Shown here one piece after another: positions 21,285 through 34,803 of a DNA stretch of 64,000 bases. The notes below the pieces were generated by a model, which saw only the letters and a list, made by a program, of their open reading frames with translations, made no database searches and had not been told where the DNA came from. The position numbers and the translations under genes were made by a program. How positions within the stretch are numbered: position 1 is the first letter of the stretch; every line of letters starts with the position of its first letter. This stretch comes from Nemertoderma westbladi (lineage: Eukaryota > Xenacoelomorpha > Nemertodermatida > Nemertodermatidae): NCBI GenBank assembly GCA_032718475.1, contig JAUCBJ010003530.1:1-64000 (forward strand), written 5' to 3'.

Positions 21285-22899
21285 ATCTGATTTGATGATG
21301 ATTTGATTTGAGCTGACATTTGATCAGGGACATGTGTCCGACGTTTTGATCGGGTCCCCATGTACTCTTTGTAATGTTAGCACAAGTGCCACTTTGCAAT
21401 ACCTGAAATGTGAGGGAAAAAAATCGTGTATCCCTTTAGCGTCCTCTTCTTGAACATTCAAAAATCATTGACTAGAGTTCTGCTAACATGTAATAGTTGT
21501 GCTAACATCAAACAAATGACACCATCAATATTGATTAAAATTATCTCATGGAATTTATAACACCAGTTGTAGGAACATTTCTCCTCTGCAGTTAGGCAGC
21601 GAATTCGTGCTGTCTATAAAATATTCTAGAACATTTAATTATTTACATGGAGTGAACGGCGATGCCATTGTTAGAGAAGGCAATATATCGAGCTTGAAGG
21701 CGAATATATGTCTGCTGGCCAGACAGTAGTGTAGCTAATGCAATGGATGGGGAAGCCAGCCTGCGGCGATATTGATTTGTGATGTAAATAGGAAGGCCCT
21801 TTGCCCCACAAATTCGGGTTCATAATAATTCGGGGTAATGTAAATTTATCTGTGAATATGAAGCACTACTGGAGGCAATATTAAGGGTACTCTTTCACTT
21901 GCTTCCTTTTCTTGTATTTACGTACAAGGCAAGGGGGACTGGACTCCACACTAACTCCCACGGATGAACACAGAGGATGATCTCATATACATATTATATA
22001 TTGTGCTGTGCGATGGCCGTATTTCGATTGTGAATCATGTTTTGCATTACAAACAAGATTTATTTATCCTTAATTAAATCAAATTGATTTTATGACCATA
22101 TAGGTTTTTTGGGATGCTGATCACGAATATAACACTGAAATATATCGTACATTATTGATTAGGGAATTTATGGCTATGTACGTGTCAATGTGCAGCATGA
22201 AAAATACAAGTAGCACTAATTGGATAATACAAAAATGATTATCAAATCAACCTGATTTTATGACATTGTGGGTTTTCTGGGACGCTGATCACGAATATGA
22301 CATTCAAAAATATAGGATTATCGAACTAAATTCGATTTTTGGCGTTTGAAATTGTACGCCATTTGTATTTATCCGTCCCACCGGACAAGCAGCAAAAATG
22401 ATAGTTGCGTTAACACGAATGATTTTTTACGAGTTATATCGTAGTAATCAGCGACTTTGAAAACCAGTATACTGTGGATATTTATAACCAAAGTCAAAAT
22501 TTAACACTTTATAATTTTTTGCTACTTGTAGTTTTCGTTTTGGGGCACTTGAATGGCACCAAAATGGGATTTGCACATGCACATACCAGAAATATTTATA
22601 ACTAGTGTTATCCTGTTCAGCGACATCGAAAACCCGTATACCTTCAGAATTATCAAACCAAACACAACATTTTTCAGTTTGACATTTTTTACTTATAATA
22701 TTTTGAGTTTGCAGCTATATATATATATATATAGAGATGCTATATATAGAGTAGACTCAAACTTTTTGGACAAAAATAAAAAAATTGACAGTGGAAAATG
22801 TCAAAATTGAGAAATTGTGAAAAAATCTTGTTTTATATACAGAATCATGAATATCAGATAATGGTCCCCTTAATATTAGAAATCAATTTTAACAATGAC

Positions 22900-23350
22900 G
22901 AGCCTTGGAAAAGCTAAAACAAAGAAAACTTGCGATTCTTTGCCTGCCTCTTATGGTGGAATTTCACAAGATGGGTACGATGCAGTGAGTGAAACAAATT
23001 GACGGAAGCCATTTCAATAATTAGAAAACCGTGACAGACATCATGGTCATTTATCATGATGGTATATGACTTCACTTGACTTTCAACACTTTTTAACAAT
23101 TTAAATTATTTGCCTTGATATCACTTGGTTTTATGACACTTGACTTGACATCATTGGACTCGACATCACTTCATAATTAATGCCTTGATTGACATCACGT
23201 GACTTGATAGTAGTTTGACTTGGCGCCATACGACTTGACATACTGACTTGACATCACTTGACTTGACAAACTTGACTTGACTTGATAATACTTGTTATAT
23301 TATCAGCCTGATTTGTTGATACAGCTCGTTTCCTGCTTGTTTTATCCTCT
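22900..23350. other. Degenerate ACTTGACTTGACATC repeat and copy-A-specific stretch
   Basis: About 22900-23085 has no counterpart in copy B. From 23095 to 23300 there is a loose tandem array of ACTTGACTTGACATCA-like words, also present in B at 33800-34010. No gene. Confidence 0.5.
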
Positions 23351-23650
23351 ATGCAAATTTAGGATGTAGGCCTGCCTTGTAGACATTTCCTGTTTCGAGA
23401 TATTATTATTAAATATTTGACTCAAAAATCTTTGAAATTCTCATTACAGTAGTACGGCAATTCAATTACTTTAAGTAGAGGACATATTACATTTCGTTTA
23501 CTCCTCCTGCGTCCTCCTCCTTTACTCTTTGCTCCAGGGAAAAAGCCATAAAATAATATTTTGTTTTATAATTTATTCAACATTTGTCTTACACGTGAAA
23601 CTTACAGGAAGTTTCCATCATATTTATAATATACTCTATCAAATTCAAAT

Positions 23651-24695
23651 ACTTACCAGAACAGGCAATAGATATTTAAATACTTGCCAAAACAGGCAAG
23701 GTGTATTTATATACTTGCCAAAACAGGCAAGGTGTATTTATATACTTGCCAAAACAGGCAAGGTGTATTTATATACTTGCCAAAACAGGCAAGGTGTATT
23801 TATATACTTGCCAAAACAGGCAAGGTGTATTTATATACTTGCCAAAACAGGCAAGGTGTATTTATATACTTGCCAAAACAGGCAAGGTGTATTTATATAC
23901 TTGCCAAAACAGGCAAGGTGTATTTATATACTTGCCAAAACAGGCAAGGTGTATTTACATACTTGCCAAAACAGGCAAGGTATATATATACTCGCAAAAA
24001 CAGGCAAGGTGTATTTATATACTTGCCAAAACAGGCAAGGTGTATTTATGTACTTGCCAAAACAGGCAAGGCACATTTACATACTTGCCAAAACAGGCAA
24101 GGTATATATATATACTCGCAAAAACAGGCAAGGTGTATTTATATACTTGCCAAAACAGGCAAGGTGTATTTATATACTTGCCAAAACAGGCAAGGTGTAT
24201 TTATATACTTGCCAAAACAGGCAAGGTGTATTTATATACTTGCCAAAACAGGCAAGGTGTATTTATATACTTGCCAAAACAGGCAAGGTGTATTTACATA
24301 CTTGCCAAAACAGGCAAGGTATATATATACTCGCAAAAACAGGCAAGGTGTATTTATATACTTGCCAAAACAGGCAAGGTGTATTTATATACTTGCCAAA
24401 ACAGGTAAGGTGTATTTATATACTTGCCAAAACAGGCAAGGTGTATTTATATACTTGCCAAAACAGGCAAGGCACATTTACATACTTGCCAAAACAGGCA
24501 AGGTATATATATATACTCGCAAAAACAGGCAAGGTGTATTTATATACTTGCCAAAACAGGCAAGGTGTATTTACATACTTGCCAAAACAGGCAAGGTATA
24601 TTTATATACTTGCCAAAACAGGCAAGGCATACTTACATACTTGCCAAAACAGGCAAGGTATATTTATATACTTGCCAAAACAGGCAATGTATACA
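23651..24695 (+). repeat. 31 bp hairpin minisatellite, copy A
   Basis: About 33 units of 31 bp, each with CTTGCC-AAAACA-GGCAAG and a TATTTATATA spacer. Variants with CTCGCAAAAACAGG and a longer TATATATA spacer recur at regular distances, showing higher-order structure of roughly 340-410 bp. All plus-strand frames are largely open because of the repeat; the long frames there (23529-24784) are not genes. Confidence 0.95.
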
Positions 24696-26200
24696 TATAT
24701 ATATTCAGCCAAATGGAGATGTCTTGGTTTCGTACTGTAGACTGTTATAGTCTTCGTGGTTGGAACCTCTCTGCATCGTATTAAATTGAATTAAGATAGT
24801 TTATTATTTTGTAAGTAATATTGTGGTTTATGAATAATTTGACTGTTGACCGTTAGTTACGTATTATAGTGTTTATTGAAGTTTATTTATAGTTAAGTTT
24901 TACGCAGACGGGATCCCGAGAGTGATAATCCCGGTCCCGATGCCCGAAATCCCTCAAATTTGTGCTAACCAATTTACCCGAGTAAGACAGTAAGAGTAGG
25001 GCACGAGTCCAGTTTGCCCTTATCCGAGGCGCATCCCATTGCGTTCGTGGGTCACGCATCAAATGGAGAAGTGGGCTTGGACTGGAAGATGGTGCTGGGC
25101 TGCCATAAGGCCAGACAGGATAGGAACGTCATATGCAGCAACTAGCTAATTAATCTACATCGCCTCTTCTGTACTTAACTCTATTTTATAATTTTTAACT
25201 GATATTTGTGCTGTGTGGTGGGTTTCTCTATAGTTCTCTACCTATTAATTATCAGTAAATGTTTGTCTCTATACTTTTAATTAATAGGGTACTATACCAT
25301 TAATAGTGCCGGTGTGTCAATTTTTGTATTAAATGTTCCAGAATTTTTAGCACCACCCATGAAACTTTCTACTTTTTTATATTTTATTAATCAAGACATG
25401 ATTGGAGCAAAAAAATTGTTTTCATGTATTGGGTAACATCCTTTGTTAAAGGTAATATTTAGTATTAAATAAATAATTAAATAGCATTTATATTAAAAGC
25501 CACCCATTTACCCGAGTAAACAATCTAATTAAAATTATAACATTATTATTACTAATGAGGTGTATTCTTAGAAGTAATACTATATTACAGAAAGGTGAAA
25601 GTTCTTCCTAATAAAATTACAGATTATTAAATATAAGAAATAATTGTATATTATTATTAAGAATCAGTGCATTAAGCAATATCGAAAGGGGTACATAGAT
25701 TACACTTTGATTGCCTATTCCTATATGAGACTGTGTGAGACTTGATTTGATTTTGCTGGACTATATGCATGCAATATAAGCAGCCAGAAATTTGTATAGC
25801 AAATTATATTTATATTATATTTAATATATTTTTTATGCAATATGCTCTTATGTCTATCACAACATTACAATCTTCATGTTTACGAATATGGCAACGAAAT
25901 TCTATCTCAAACTATTATTAAATTTTAAGAAAGTAAGTGCAGCCCTTTGTGTACCAAAGATAAATTACGTAAATTTTTACTTTCAAGAAAGTATATTTGA
26001 TCGTACCAAGGTTTATTTTGTTGTTATATATAAAGAGGATAACCATATTATTACTTATCCTACCCTCAAAGGCGGCACACTTCCGCCTTTAACCATTTTC
26101 GAAATTTATAAATCTTTCATTTGAACCCCGGGGGGCACACTGCAGCCTTAATCATTTGTAACATAATTATTGGCTAAATTGAAATTAATTTGCATAAACT
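24696..26200. other. Non-coding duplicated sequence
   Basis: Present in both copies (partner 34804-36325). A GC-richer block at 24905-25140 (GGGATCCCGAGAGTGATAAT, then ACGAGTCCAGTTTGCCC and GGACTGGAAGATGGTGC) is well conserved between copies and could be a transposon remnant; I could not place it. The rest is AT-rich. A short CGGCACAC...GCCGCC-type hairpin lies near 26070-26095. Confidence 0.4.
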
Positions 26201-26201
26201 A

Positions 26202-27945
26202 CAGTAACGCTTTCAAATAACGTCCTATTGGATCCTAATAGGATCCTAATAGGAACCTAATAGGAAATAAATAACCTTTAGGAAATCACTTGGAATTTGC
26301 CTAATGTAAGTCTACCTAGAGCGGCTAAATATCAAAGCTTAGAAGTGTCTGTCAATCAACCTCCCGGGATAGCTGAAAGTAGTAAAGAGAGCCGCTTTGT
26401 CTAGTGGTTGAGTTGTATTTCCCTTCCCCTGACCTATCTTACAACAACGATACTCCCCATAGGCTAATGTTAAATATGCAAAGTACACCTACTGGCTTTA
26501 ACTCAACATCTGGACACATTAACTACCATACGGTAAAGGTATCGCCGCTTGTGTAAAATAGGCCCGCCAACACGTTGAGTGAGCCTCAACAAGTAGTTGG
26601 GCTGCTAAGGCGTAATCTGATTGTATTCGGACGTCAAACTTTTAATAATTTTATTTAAATTATTGTGCGAACTTTTTAGATCTGGCAATTTTACCATTTC
26701 CATGGTATAATAAATATAATTTATAATTAATATTAATATCATTATGCCAAGAGGTTAAGTTTGTTACAAACCGCCACTAAACTCATAAGGGTCTGTTAAT
26801 TCCTGTAGGATGTTATGTCATTTATTTTTCGTAGTGGTAGCGATACGGATTGTGACATGTTGCGGAATCTGCTTGGAGAGTGTAATGTGCTTTGTGGGTG
26901 TTATGTTTAAATACGGAACTTGTGTGTTTCAGTAAAATATAGCATTCAATATTACAGTTTATCTTCAATATTACAGTTATCTATGTCGGGAAGGGAGGGG
27001 GGGGGGGGGGGGGCTATAGTCCCTAGCCCTCCTTGGGGACTAATCAATGACTTACTATTGGCCGAACGGATATTTAACTACACAATGAGATACAGCGTGT
27101 TAGGCAGTAAGTGGGCTGCTAATAATTAATGCCCATATTTATTTTTAAGACTATAATAATAATTGAACACCCAATTATCTACCCCTGTACTCCTCTTACA
27201 GCAAGCAGTGTTTGTATAGTAAGCAGAATGTCAATGTGTATAGGAAATGAAAATTTCCCGTGGATATCATACATTTATTTAGTCGCCCAGTTTTAGCCCC
27301 TGTCTAATTATTAATTAAACTAATAAATGAAAATAAACTAATATTTATTCTATTAATAATTACACAAACATTGTGTTTTACTCTTTATTACTCAAAATAT
27401 GTTCAATAGTAATAAATACAGTGTGTGATCCTACATTTATTTGTAAGTTCAATACGATTTTAAATTATTCCAGAGCCCACCAGCCCACGGACGTTAACTA
27501 TGTGCGGATGTGTGGGATTTCATCTATTAGAGTTTATATTTTAAATATTATTTACGTCAGAGGCTGGCAATACAAGGTACAGTAGGAGGAGTGTCATTTT
27601 CCATTGATATCCATACCTCAATGTAATGAACTGAACACTACGCAAACTTTAGGCTGAGTCTAGTCCATTCTATACATCTTAATGATTGACAGGATAGAGA
27701 AGAAGTAGACCAGCACAAGCATAGTCTGAGTCAGTCCACCTTCCAGACATCAAAGTAAGCGCCGATTTCCAAGTAAATTCCTAATGAAATCCAAGTCAAA
27801 TCCTAAGTGCCTCCAAGTCTGGAATTTGGGCTAAATTTCATTTCCAATTAAATCCTAACTCCAATAGTAGTGAATCAGTGACTTGGATCCTAATAGGATC
27901 CTATTAGGAACCAATACGACGTTATTTGAAAGCGGTACTGTACTG
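26202..27945. mobile_element. TA-flanked non-autonomous transposon (Tc1/mariner-like), empty site in copy B
   Basis: A 1,744 bp insertion lies between TA at 26200-26201 and TA at 27946-27947. Copy B has the unoccupied site, CATAAACTATGTAATTT, with its single TA at 36326-36327. The ends are inverted: CAGTAACGCTTTCAAATAAC on the left against CAGTACAGTACCGCTTTC, then AAATAACGTC, on the right in reverse; the right end has an extra CAGTA. Both subterminal zones carry repeats of CCTAATAGGATCC. No transposase is recognisable; it contains a long G run near 26998-27013. Confidence 0.92.
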
Positions 27946-28094
27946 TATGTAATTTAAAATTAATCAAACCAACAGGAATCCCTTCAAGCAATAAATTAAT
28001 TTTTCTAGACCAGTTTTTCCTGCACAACACGAATATGAACTCCATTTATCCGCCCCAATAGATATAAGAAAGTTATAAGAGGTTTTAAATAGCT

Positions 28095-28290
28095 GTCGCC
28101 CTGGGAGTCAGGATAATATATGTAAAGGCGGCACTCTGCCGCCATGAGGGTTAGGTTATAATTATATAAAGGCGAAACACTGCTACCCTGGGGATCAGGA
28201 TAATATTATATATATGTAAAGGTGGCACTTTGCTGCCATGGGGGTTAAGTTATAATTACAGTATTTAAAGGCGGCATTATGAGCATTGTC
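28095..28290 (+). repeat. Decayed hairpin repeat, about 65-70 bp unit
   Basis: Three to four imperfect units each pair a GGCGGCACTCTGCCGCC-like hairpin with GGGGTTAAGTTATAATTA-like sequence. Partner at 36480-36675 in copy B. Confidence 0.65.
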
Positions 28291-28449
28291 ATGAATTATG
28301 AACACGAGTACGTGTCGTGACAATACGTGTGATGAACTCGTACCGTGTTGGTACGCAAAGTGTTAAAGAGCAAATAGGTCTATGATACAGTTGCTGAAGT
28401 TAGTAACGTTGTAGCAGGACGATCTAGCTGGTTTTCTGCTCTTGTATCT

Positions 28450-28673
28450 GGGTCAGTACAAAACGAAGACCAAGGACGTACAAAACTAAGAGGTAAAGTA
28501 GCGTTAGGTCCCAAAGAGCGTTAGGTCTCATTGGCATTTAAAGGAGCAGGTTAGTAAAGGAGCAGGTTACATAGTCATAGTTGGGGGAACCAAAACAATA
28601 AACGAAAGTTATCACATGTGTTTCGTACAGGTCTTAAGTTTTTGGGTCTTGTGTATTTGTTTTGTACTCACCC
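28450..28673 (+). mobile_element. GGGT-ended MITE family, copy 2
   Basis: Inverted ends GGGTCAGTACAAAAC (left) and GGGTGAGTACAAAAC (right, reversed). The inverted match continues loosely for about 45 bp. The core has GGAGCAGGTTAGTAAAGG and GGGGGAACCAAAACAATAAA. Length 224 bp. Flanking 9-mers do not match cleanly, so the target duplication is unresolved. Duplicated with copy B at 36840-37063. Confidence 0.7.
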
Positions 28674-28845
28674 TTTTGTAATTATTATTGCACGCTTGTA
28701 GCAAATTATTATTGCCAATCTGCTGTTCTATGTACTAATACCGTTGTGGACACCCAAGAGTCTATAGATCGGATTAGAGACCAAGTTTATTTTGCAAATT
28801 TTTTGACAATAATGCATTACGTGCTACGAGATGGGGGAGGCATGA

Positions 28846-29293
28846 TTATATCGAGATAGGGTGTTAAATAGATTGGATGTTACGATATGGAATAAAACGA
28901 AATATTACAATAATCCTTTTCTCCTATTTCGTGAAGCAATGATTCAAATTTCTAATGCCCTGCTGCTGTACATTCAATATAGAAGAAATGTAGAATTCAC
29001 AGCTCTGAACAAGTACATTTGTTGGGTGAATTCTTAGCCCGCGAGTGTTCTTAGCCCGCCAGTTAGTAAAGGAGTATGTTAGCAAAGGAGCAGGTTTCAG
29101 AGGAGTATTGGGGGAACCAAAACAATAAACGTTATTGTTTCGCGGGCTAAGGATACCCATGGGTTAAGAATGCAAGGCTAAGAATACCCACGGGCTAGGA
29201 ATACTCGCATGCTAAGAATTCCTGAGACCGTACATTTACAAAGAAATTGAGCCTGGAAATTCCTTTATCGACCACCTTTTAATAAAAATATAA
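28846..29293 (+). pseudogene. Fossil coding fragment interrupted by a MITE
   Basis: An open stretch at 28846-29020 encodes a mixed-composition peptide containing LDVTIWNKTKYYNNPF and ALLLYIQYRRNVEF. The MITE at 29021-29229 then breaks it. If the MITE and one copy of its 8 bp duplication are ignored, the same frame continues through 29238-29293 to TAA for another 18 or so codons. Upstream, a different frame (28803-28860, with ATRWGRHDYIEIG) suggests one further frameshift. I recognise no family, so the source gene is unknown. Confidence 0.45.
29021..29229. mobile_element. MITE with 8 bp target duplication
   Basis: A 209 bp element between perfect GTACATTT repeats (29013-29020 and 29230-29237). 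Inverted arms share GAATTCTTAGC and GCGAGT-TTC-TAGCCCG-type sequence, imperfectly, over about 35-40 bp. The core (AAAGGAGCAGGTTTCAGAGG and GGGGGAACCAAAACAATAAA) is nearly that of the GGGT-ended family, although the terminal arms are different. Confidence 0.75.
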
Positions 29294-29679
29294 TAAGAAT
29301 AATTTCCCATTCATCATTCATATAATTTGTTCAACAACTTATACAATTAAAAATTAGTGATATTCGATGTTTCATTAAAAGCACTATAATATAACATCGC
29401 GATCTTAAATATTCCAATTTGTTATTCCCCTCAATTATACACGATATATGATGTTTCCGGACACCAAGTTGTGCCTACAATCAAAGAAACTTAATATCAA
29501 TAAATAACCAAAGACGAAAAAGCAATATCACACTCCCTCACATTCCCCTCACATTATACACCACACCCCCTAGTGGTAGCACAGGAATTGATGTCACCAC
29601 AATTTTCAAATAATCAGTCCCACTGAAAGGGCACAACTCTGAGCAAATAGTGCGTCGGCACAACTAGCAATCGGCTATC

Positions 29680-29865
<186 letters not shown>

Positions 29866-30747
29866 TATCCAACTGGCAGTTGTGCTAACATTTGGCTATC
29901 AAAAATGGCAGTTGTGGTGACAAAAAAATAGTGGTAACAAGTTGAGCTGACATTTGATTAGGGACATGTGTCCGACGTTTTGATCGGGTCCCCATGTACT
30001 CTTTGTAATGTTAGCACAAGTGCCACTTTGCAATACCTGAAATGTGAGGGGAAAAAATCGTGTATCCCTTTAGCGTCCTCTTCTTGAACATTCAAAAATC
30101 ATTGACTAGAGTTCTGCTAACATGTAATAGTTGTGCTAACATCAAACAAATGACACCATCAATATTGATTAAAATTATCTCATGGAATTTATAACACCAG
30201 TTGTAGGAACATTAATTGTTTACATGGAGTGAACGGCGATGCCATTGTTAGAGAAGGCAATATATCGAGCTTGAAGGCGAATATATGTCTGCTGGCCAGA
30301 CAGTAGTGTAGCTAATGCAATGGATGGGGCAGCCGGACTACGGCGATATTGATTTGTGATGTAAATAGGAAGGCCCCTTGCCCCACAAATTCGGGTTCAT
30401 AATAATTCGGGTTCATCATAATAGTTCATAATAATGTAAATTTATCTGTGAATATGAAACACTACTGGAGGCAATATTAAGGGCACTCTATCACTTGCTT
30501 CCTTCTCTTGTTTTTACGTACAAGGCAAGGGGGACTCCACACTAACTCCCACGGATGAACACAGTGGATGATCTCATATACATATTATATATTGTGCTGT
30601 GCGAGGGCCGTATTTCGATTTTGAATCAATTTTTTGCATTACAAACAAGATTTATTAATCCTTAATAAACCAAATAATTTGATGACCATATAGGTTTTTT
30701 TGGGGTGCTGATCACGAACATGACACTCAAAAATATCGGGTTATATT

Positions 30748-32012
30748 GAAAAATATCGAGACATGAAAAATATCGAGAGTAAAAATAACGCGAGTAAAAA
30801 CATCGAGTGTTGAAAAATAACGATAATATCGAGAGTTCAAAAAATATCGAGAGTAAAAATATCGAGGGTAAAAATATCGAGAGTAAAAATACCGAGTGTT
30901 GAAAAATATCGAGAGTAAAAATATCGAGAGTAAAAATATCGAGGTTTGAAAAATATCGAGAGTAAAAATATCGAGTGTTGAAAAATATCGAGAGTAAAAA
31001 TGTCGAGTGTTGAAAAATATCGAGAGTAAAAATATCGATTGTTGAAAAATATCGAGAGTAAAAATATCGAGTGTTGAAAAATATCGAGAGTAAAAATATC
31101 GAGAGTAAAAATATCGAGTGTTGAAAAATATCGAGAGTAAAAATATCGAGTATTGAAAAATATCGAGAGTAAAAATATCGAGTGTTGAAAAATATCGAGT
31201 GCTGAAAAATATCGAGTGTTGAAATATATCGAGTGTTGAAAAATATCGAGAGTAAAAATATCGAGAGTAAAAATATCGAGTGTTGAAAAAAATATAGAAT
31301 GTTGAAAAATATCGAGAGTAAAAATATCGATAGTAACAATTTTTTAAATAAGGGTTGTATGATAATTTTTTTACTAAAAATGTTCTAGAACAACAATATT
31401 TATCAACATTTGGTAGCTTATACGTGTTCTAATATAATACAGTATTTAACAATATTTATAATATTTATCAAAATTTATAGCTAGCACATCTTTTATAATA
31501 TTTATTAAAAAAATAGCAAAAACTAGCTAGTATAATAAATCTGGTAAATGGGTACCCAAGGTGTATTACATAATGCCATTCACTTGCACTTGCACTGTTG
31601 TAACCCATGCACTGCAATATTGTTCCATAATTCTAAATAAAATGCTCAAGCAAAATGCAATATTTTTACTCTCGATATTTTTCAACACTCGATATTTTTC
31701 AACACTCGATATTTTCAACACTCGTTATTTTTACTCTCGATATTTTTCAACACTCGATATTTTTCAACACTCGATATTTTTACTCTCGATATTTTTCAAC
31801 ACTCGATATTTTTACTTTCGATATTTTTCAACACTCGATATTTTTCAACACTCGTTATTTTCGATATTTTTCATCTCGCGTTATTTTTACTCTCGATATT
31901 TTTTAATCACGTAAATTTTCAACACTCGTTATTTTTACTCTCGATATTTTTACTCTCGTTATTTTTACTCTCGATATTTTTCAAGTCTCGATATTTTTCA
32001 CCATTACCAAAT
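30748..32012. mobile_element. Fold-back-like structure with ATATCGAGAGTAAAA arms
   Basis: At 30748-31335 short units (ATATCGAGAGTAAAA and ATATCGAGTGTTGAAAA) run in one direction. At 31656-32012 their complements run in the other, with an AT-rich spacer of about 320 bp. The outermost units correspond (ATATCGAGAC-TGAAAAATATCG on both arms). Copy A lacks the whole block (about 22308-22320), so it is an insertion. I could not define a clean target duplication: ATATCG-TTAT-like words occur on both sides but do not align exactly. Long reading frames here are repeat artefacts. Confidence 0.7.
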
Positions 32013-32909
32013 ATCGTTATTATCCAACCAAAATTTCGAAGAAATCGAATTTTGGCGTTTGAAATTTTACGCTAACTTGTATTTTTCGTCCCACCAGACA
32101 AGCACCAAATATGATTGTTTCGTTACCACAACTTATTTTTAACGAGTTGTATCGTGATCAGCGACCTTGAAAATCGGTACAGCTTCAGAATTACCAAACC
32201 CAAGGCAAAATTTAACAGGTTATAATTTTGTGCTATTTGTACTTTTCGTTCTGGGGCACCATAATGGCACGAAAAATGGGTTTGCTTTACCAGAAATATT
32301 TGTAACTAGTTTCATCGTGATCAGCGACATCGAATACCCGTATACCTTCAGAATTATCAAACCAAACACAACATTTTTTAGTTTGACATTTTTTTACTTA
32401 TAATATTTTGAGTTTGCAGCTATTAGTATATAGAGTAGTAGTGTAGTATATAATCTTTTAACGCTTTTTTATATTTTATTTTACGCTTTTGCATATATCA
32501 AGCAATGAGGCGAATGTATGTACGGGAAATACAGCACATATAATGCGATGAATGGAAAAACGGCAGGCGGTGATATGAGTCGTGTTGTTAATATTATGAC
32601 CCTCCACCCACACACTTATCAGGAGTTCGCCGAATATATAAGAAATATTTAATTACAATTTCAACTAATTATATAATCTCGATTACTGAAAAACAAGTTA
32701 AGTGTTTCAAAACAGAGAGACAAGGGTTGCACTATATGAATGGAAATATCCGGGCCCAGTTGTACTAGACTCTCAACATCTAATTGTTACAGTGTAGTAG
32801 TTAGTAATATATTATTGTTATTACCATTATACTCAAAAATAATCTGACAGGCAACTATTTTACCAAAAATAAACGCCCCTGTGATCCAATTAATATGAAA
32901 CACGATTTT

Positions 32910-33150
32910 CCAATGGACTATATAGCGGCACTTAACTCATTATATAACTACTTTCCTACTGGCTATATAACGATATTCCAACGGACTATATAACGGCACT
33001 TAACTCATTATAAAACGACTTTCCTACTGGCTATATAACGATATTCCAACGGACTATATAACGGCACTTAACTCATTATATAACGACTTTCCTACTGGCT
33101 ATATAACGATATTCCAACGGGAGATATAACGGCACTTAACTCATTATATC
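32910..33150 (+). repeat. 68 bp tandem repeat x 3.5
   Basis: Units begin CCAACGGACTATATAACGGC and contain CTTTCCTACTGGCTATATAA, spaced exactly 68 bp. Copy A lacks it. Confidence 0.9.
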
Positions 33151-33159
33151 ATTACATTG

Positions 33160-33535
33160 CATTACGTTGCTCATTGTTGCTCGTTCTTGTACTTTATTAT
33201 TGCTTGTTGTTGCTCATTGTTGCTCGTAGTTGTTCGTTGTTGCTCATTGTTGCTCGTTCTTGTACTTTATTATTGCTTGTTATTGCTCATTGTTGCTCGT
33301 TGTTGCTCATTGTTGTTCGTTGTTGCTCATTGTTGTTCGTTGTTGCTCATTGTTGTTCGTTGTTGCTCATTGTTGCTCGTTCTTGTACTTTATTATTGCT
33401 TGTTGTTGCTCGTAGTTGTTCGTTGTTGCTCATTGTTGCACGTTCTTGTACTTTATTATTGCTTGTTATTGCTCGTTGTTGCTCATTGTTGCTCGTTGTT
33501 GCTCGCTGTTGGTCATTGTTGCTCGTTGTGCATTT
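33160..33535 (+). repeat. TTGCTC-type minisatellite
   Basis: Array of 9-18 bp words such as GTTGTTGCTCATTGTTGCTC, with a recurring GTTCTTGTACTTTATTATTG insert giving higher-order spacing of about 100 bp. The Leu/Cys/Val-rich reading frames over it are by-products. It ends close to 33540, followed by unassigned sequence. Copy A lacks it. Confidence 0.9.
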
Positions 33536-34354
33536 TAGCACCTACCAACTATGGGAACAGCTACGGATATAATTACGCGTGATATTTATAATTTACCTGG
33601 AGGTATCAGTCCCCCGCTGCTGCTACTACCTAAAATACAATAAATAGTAATTCTATAAATTAAATAGAAGAGCACGAACTCTTGTTCTCTTAAAAAATTG
33701 AGAAATTGTGAAAAATCTTGTTTTATATACAGAATCATAAATATCAGATAATTGTCCCCTTAATAATACAGTAGAAATCAATTTTAACTTTACAACACTT
33801 TTTAACAATTTAAATTATTTGACTTGATATCACTTGGTTTTATGACACTTGACTTGACATCATTGGACTCGACATCACTTCATAATTAATGCCTTGATTG
33901 ACATCACGTGACTTGATAGTAGTTTGACTTGGCGCCATACGACTTGACATACTGACTTGACATCACTTGACTTGACAAACTTGACTTGACTTGATAATAC
34001 TTGTTATATTATCACCCTGATTTGTTGATACAGCTCGTTTCCTGCTTGTTTTATCCTCTATGCAAATTTAGGATGTAGGCCTACTTTGTAGACATTTCCT
34101 GTTTCGAGATATTATTAAAATTTGACTCAAAAATCTTTGAAATTCTCATTACAGTAGTACGGCAATTCAATTACTTTAAGTAGAGGACATATTACATTTG
34201 TTCGTTTCTCCTCCTGCGTTACTACTCTTTGCTCCAGGGAAAAAGCCATAAAATAATATTTTGTTTTATAATTTATTCAACATTTGTCTTACACGTGAAA
34301 CTTACAGGAAGTTTCCATCATATTTATAATATACTCTATCAAATTCAAATACTT

Positions 34355-34803
34355 ACCAGAACAGGCAATACATATTTAAATACTTGCCAAAACAGGCAAG
34401 GTGTATTTATATACTTGCCAAAACAGGCAAGGTGTATTTATATACTTGCCAAAACAGGCAAGGTATATTTATATACTAGCAAAAACAGGCAAGGTGTATT
34501 TATATACTTGCCAAAACAGGCAAGGTGTATTTATATACTTGCCAAAACAGGCAAGGCATATTTACATACTTGCCAAAACAGGCAAGGTATATTTATATAC
34601 TAGCAAAAACAGGCAAGGCATACTTACATACTTGCCAAAACAGGCAAGGTGTATTTATATACTTGCCAAAACAGGCAAGGTATATTTACATACTTGCCAA
34701 AACAGGCAAGGTATATTTATATACTTGCCAAAACAGGCAAGGCATACTTACATACTTGCCAAAACAGGCAAGGTATATTTATATACTTGCCAAAACAGGC
34801 AAG
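34355..34803 (+). repeat. 31 bp hairpin minisatellite, copy B
   Basis: About 14 units of the same 31 bp repeat as 23651-24695, with its own variants (TACTAGCAAAAACAGG and GGCATATTTACATAC). It is less than half the length of the array in copy A. Confidence 0.95.

Larger units (their letters stand above)
28800..29406. other. 607 bp insertion specific to copy A
   Basis: Copy B reads straight through as GCAAATATTCAATTT (about 37184-37198). In A the sequence is opened between AAAT at 28796-28799 and AAAT at 29407-29410. The insert begins TTTTTTGACAATAATG and ends CATCGCGATCTT, with no terminal inverted repeat. It carries a fossil reading frame and a nested MITE. Mechanism unclear; deletion from copy B is the alternative. 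Confidence 0.6.

Noticed and set aside
23651-24695. CRISPR-like array (regular 31 bp units with hairpins)
   Set aside because: There are no unique spacers: the whole unit repeats. The context is an animal genome with transposons and introns.
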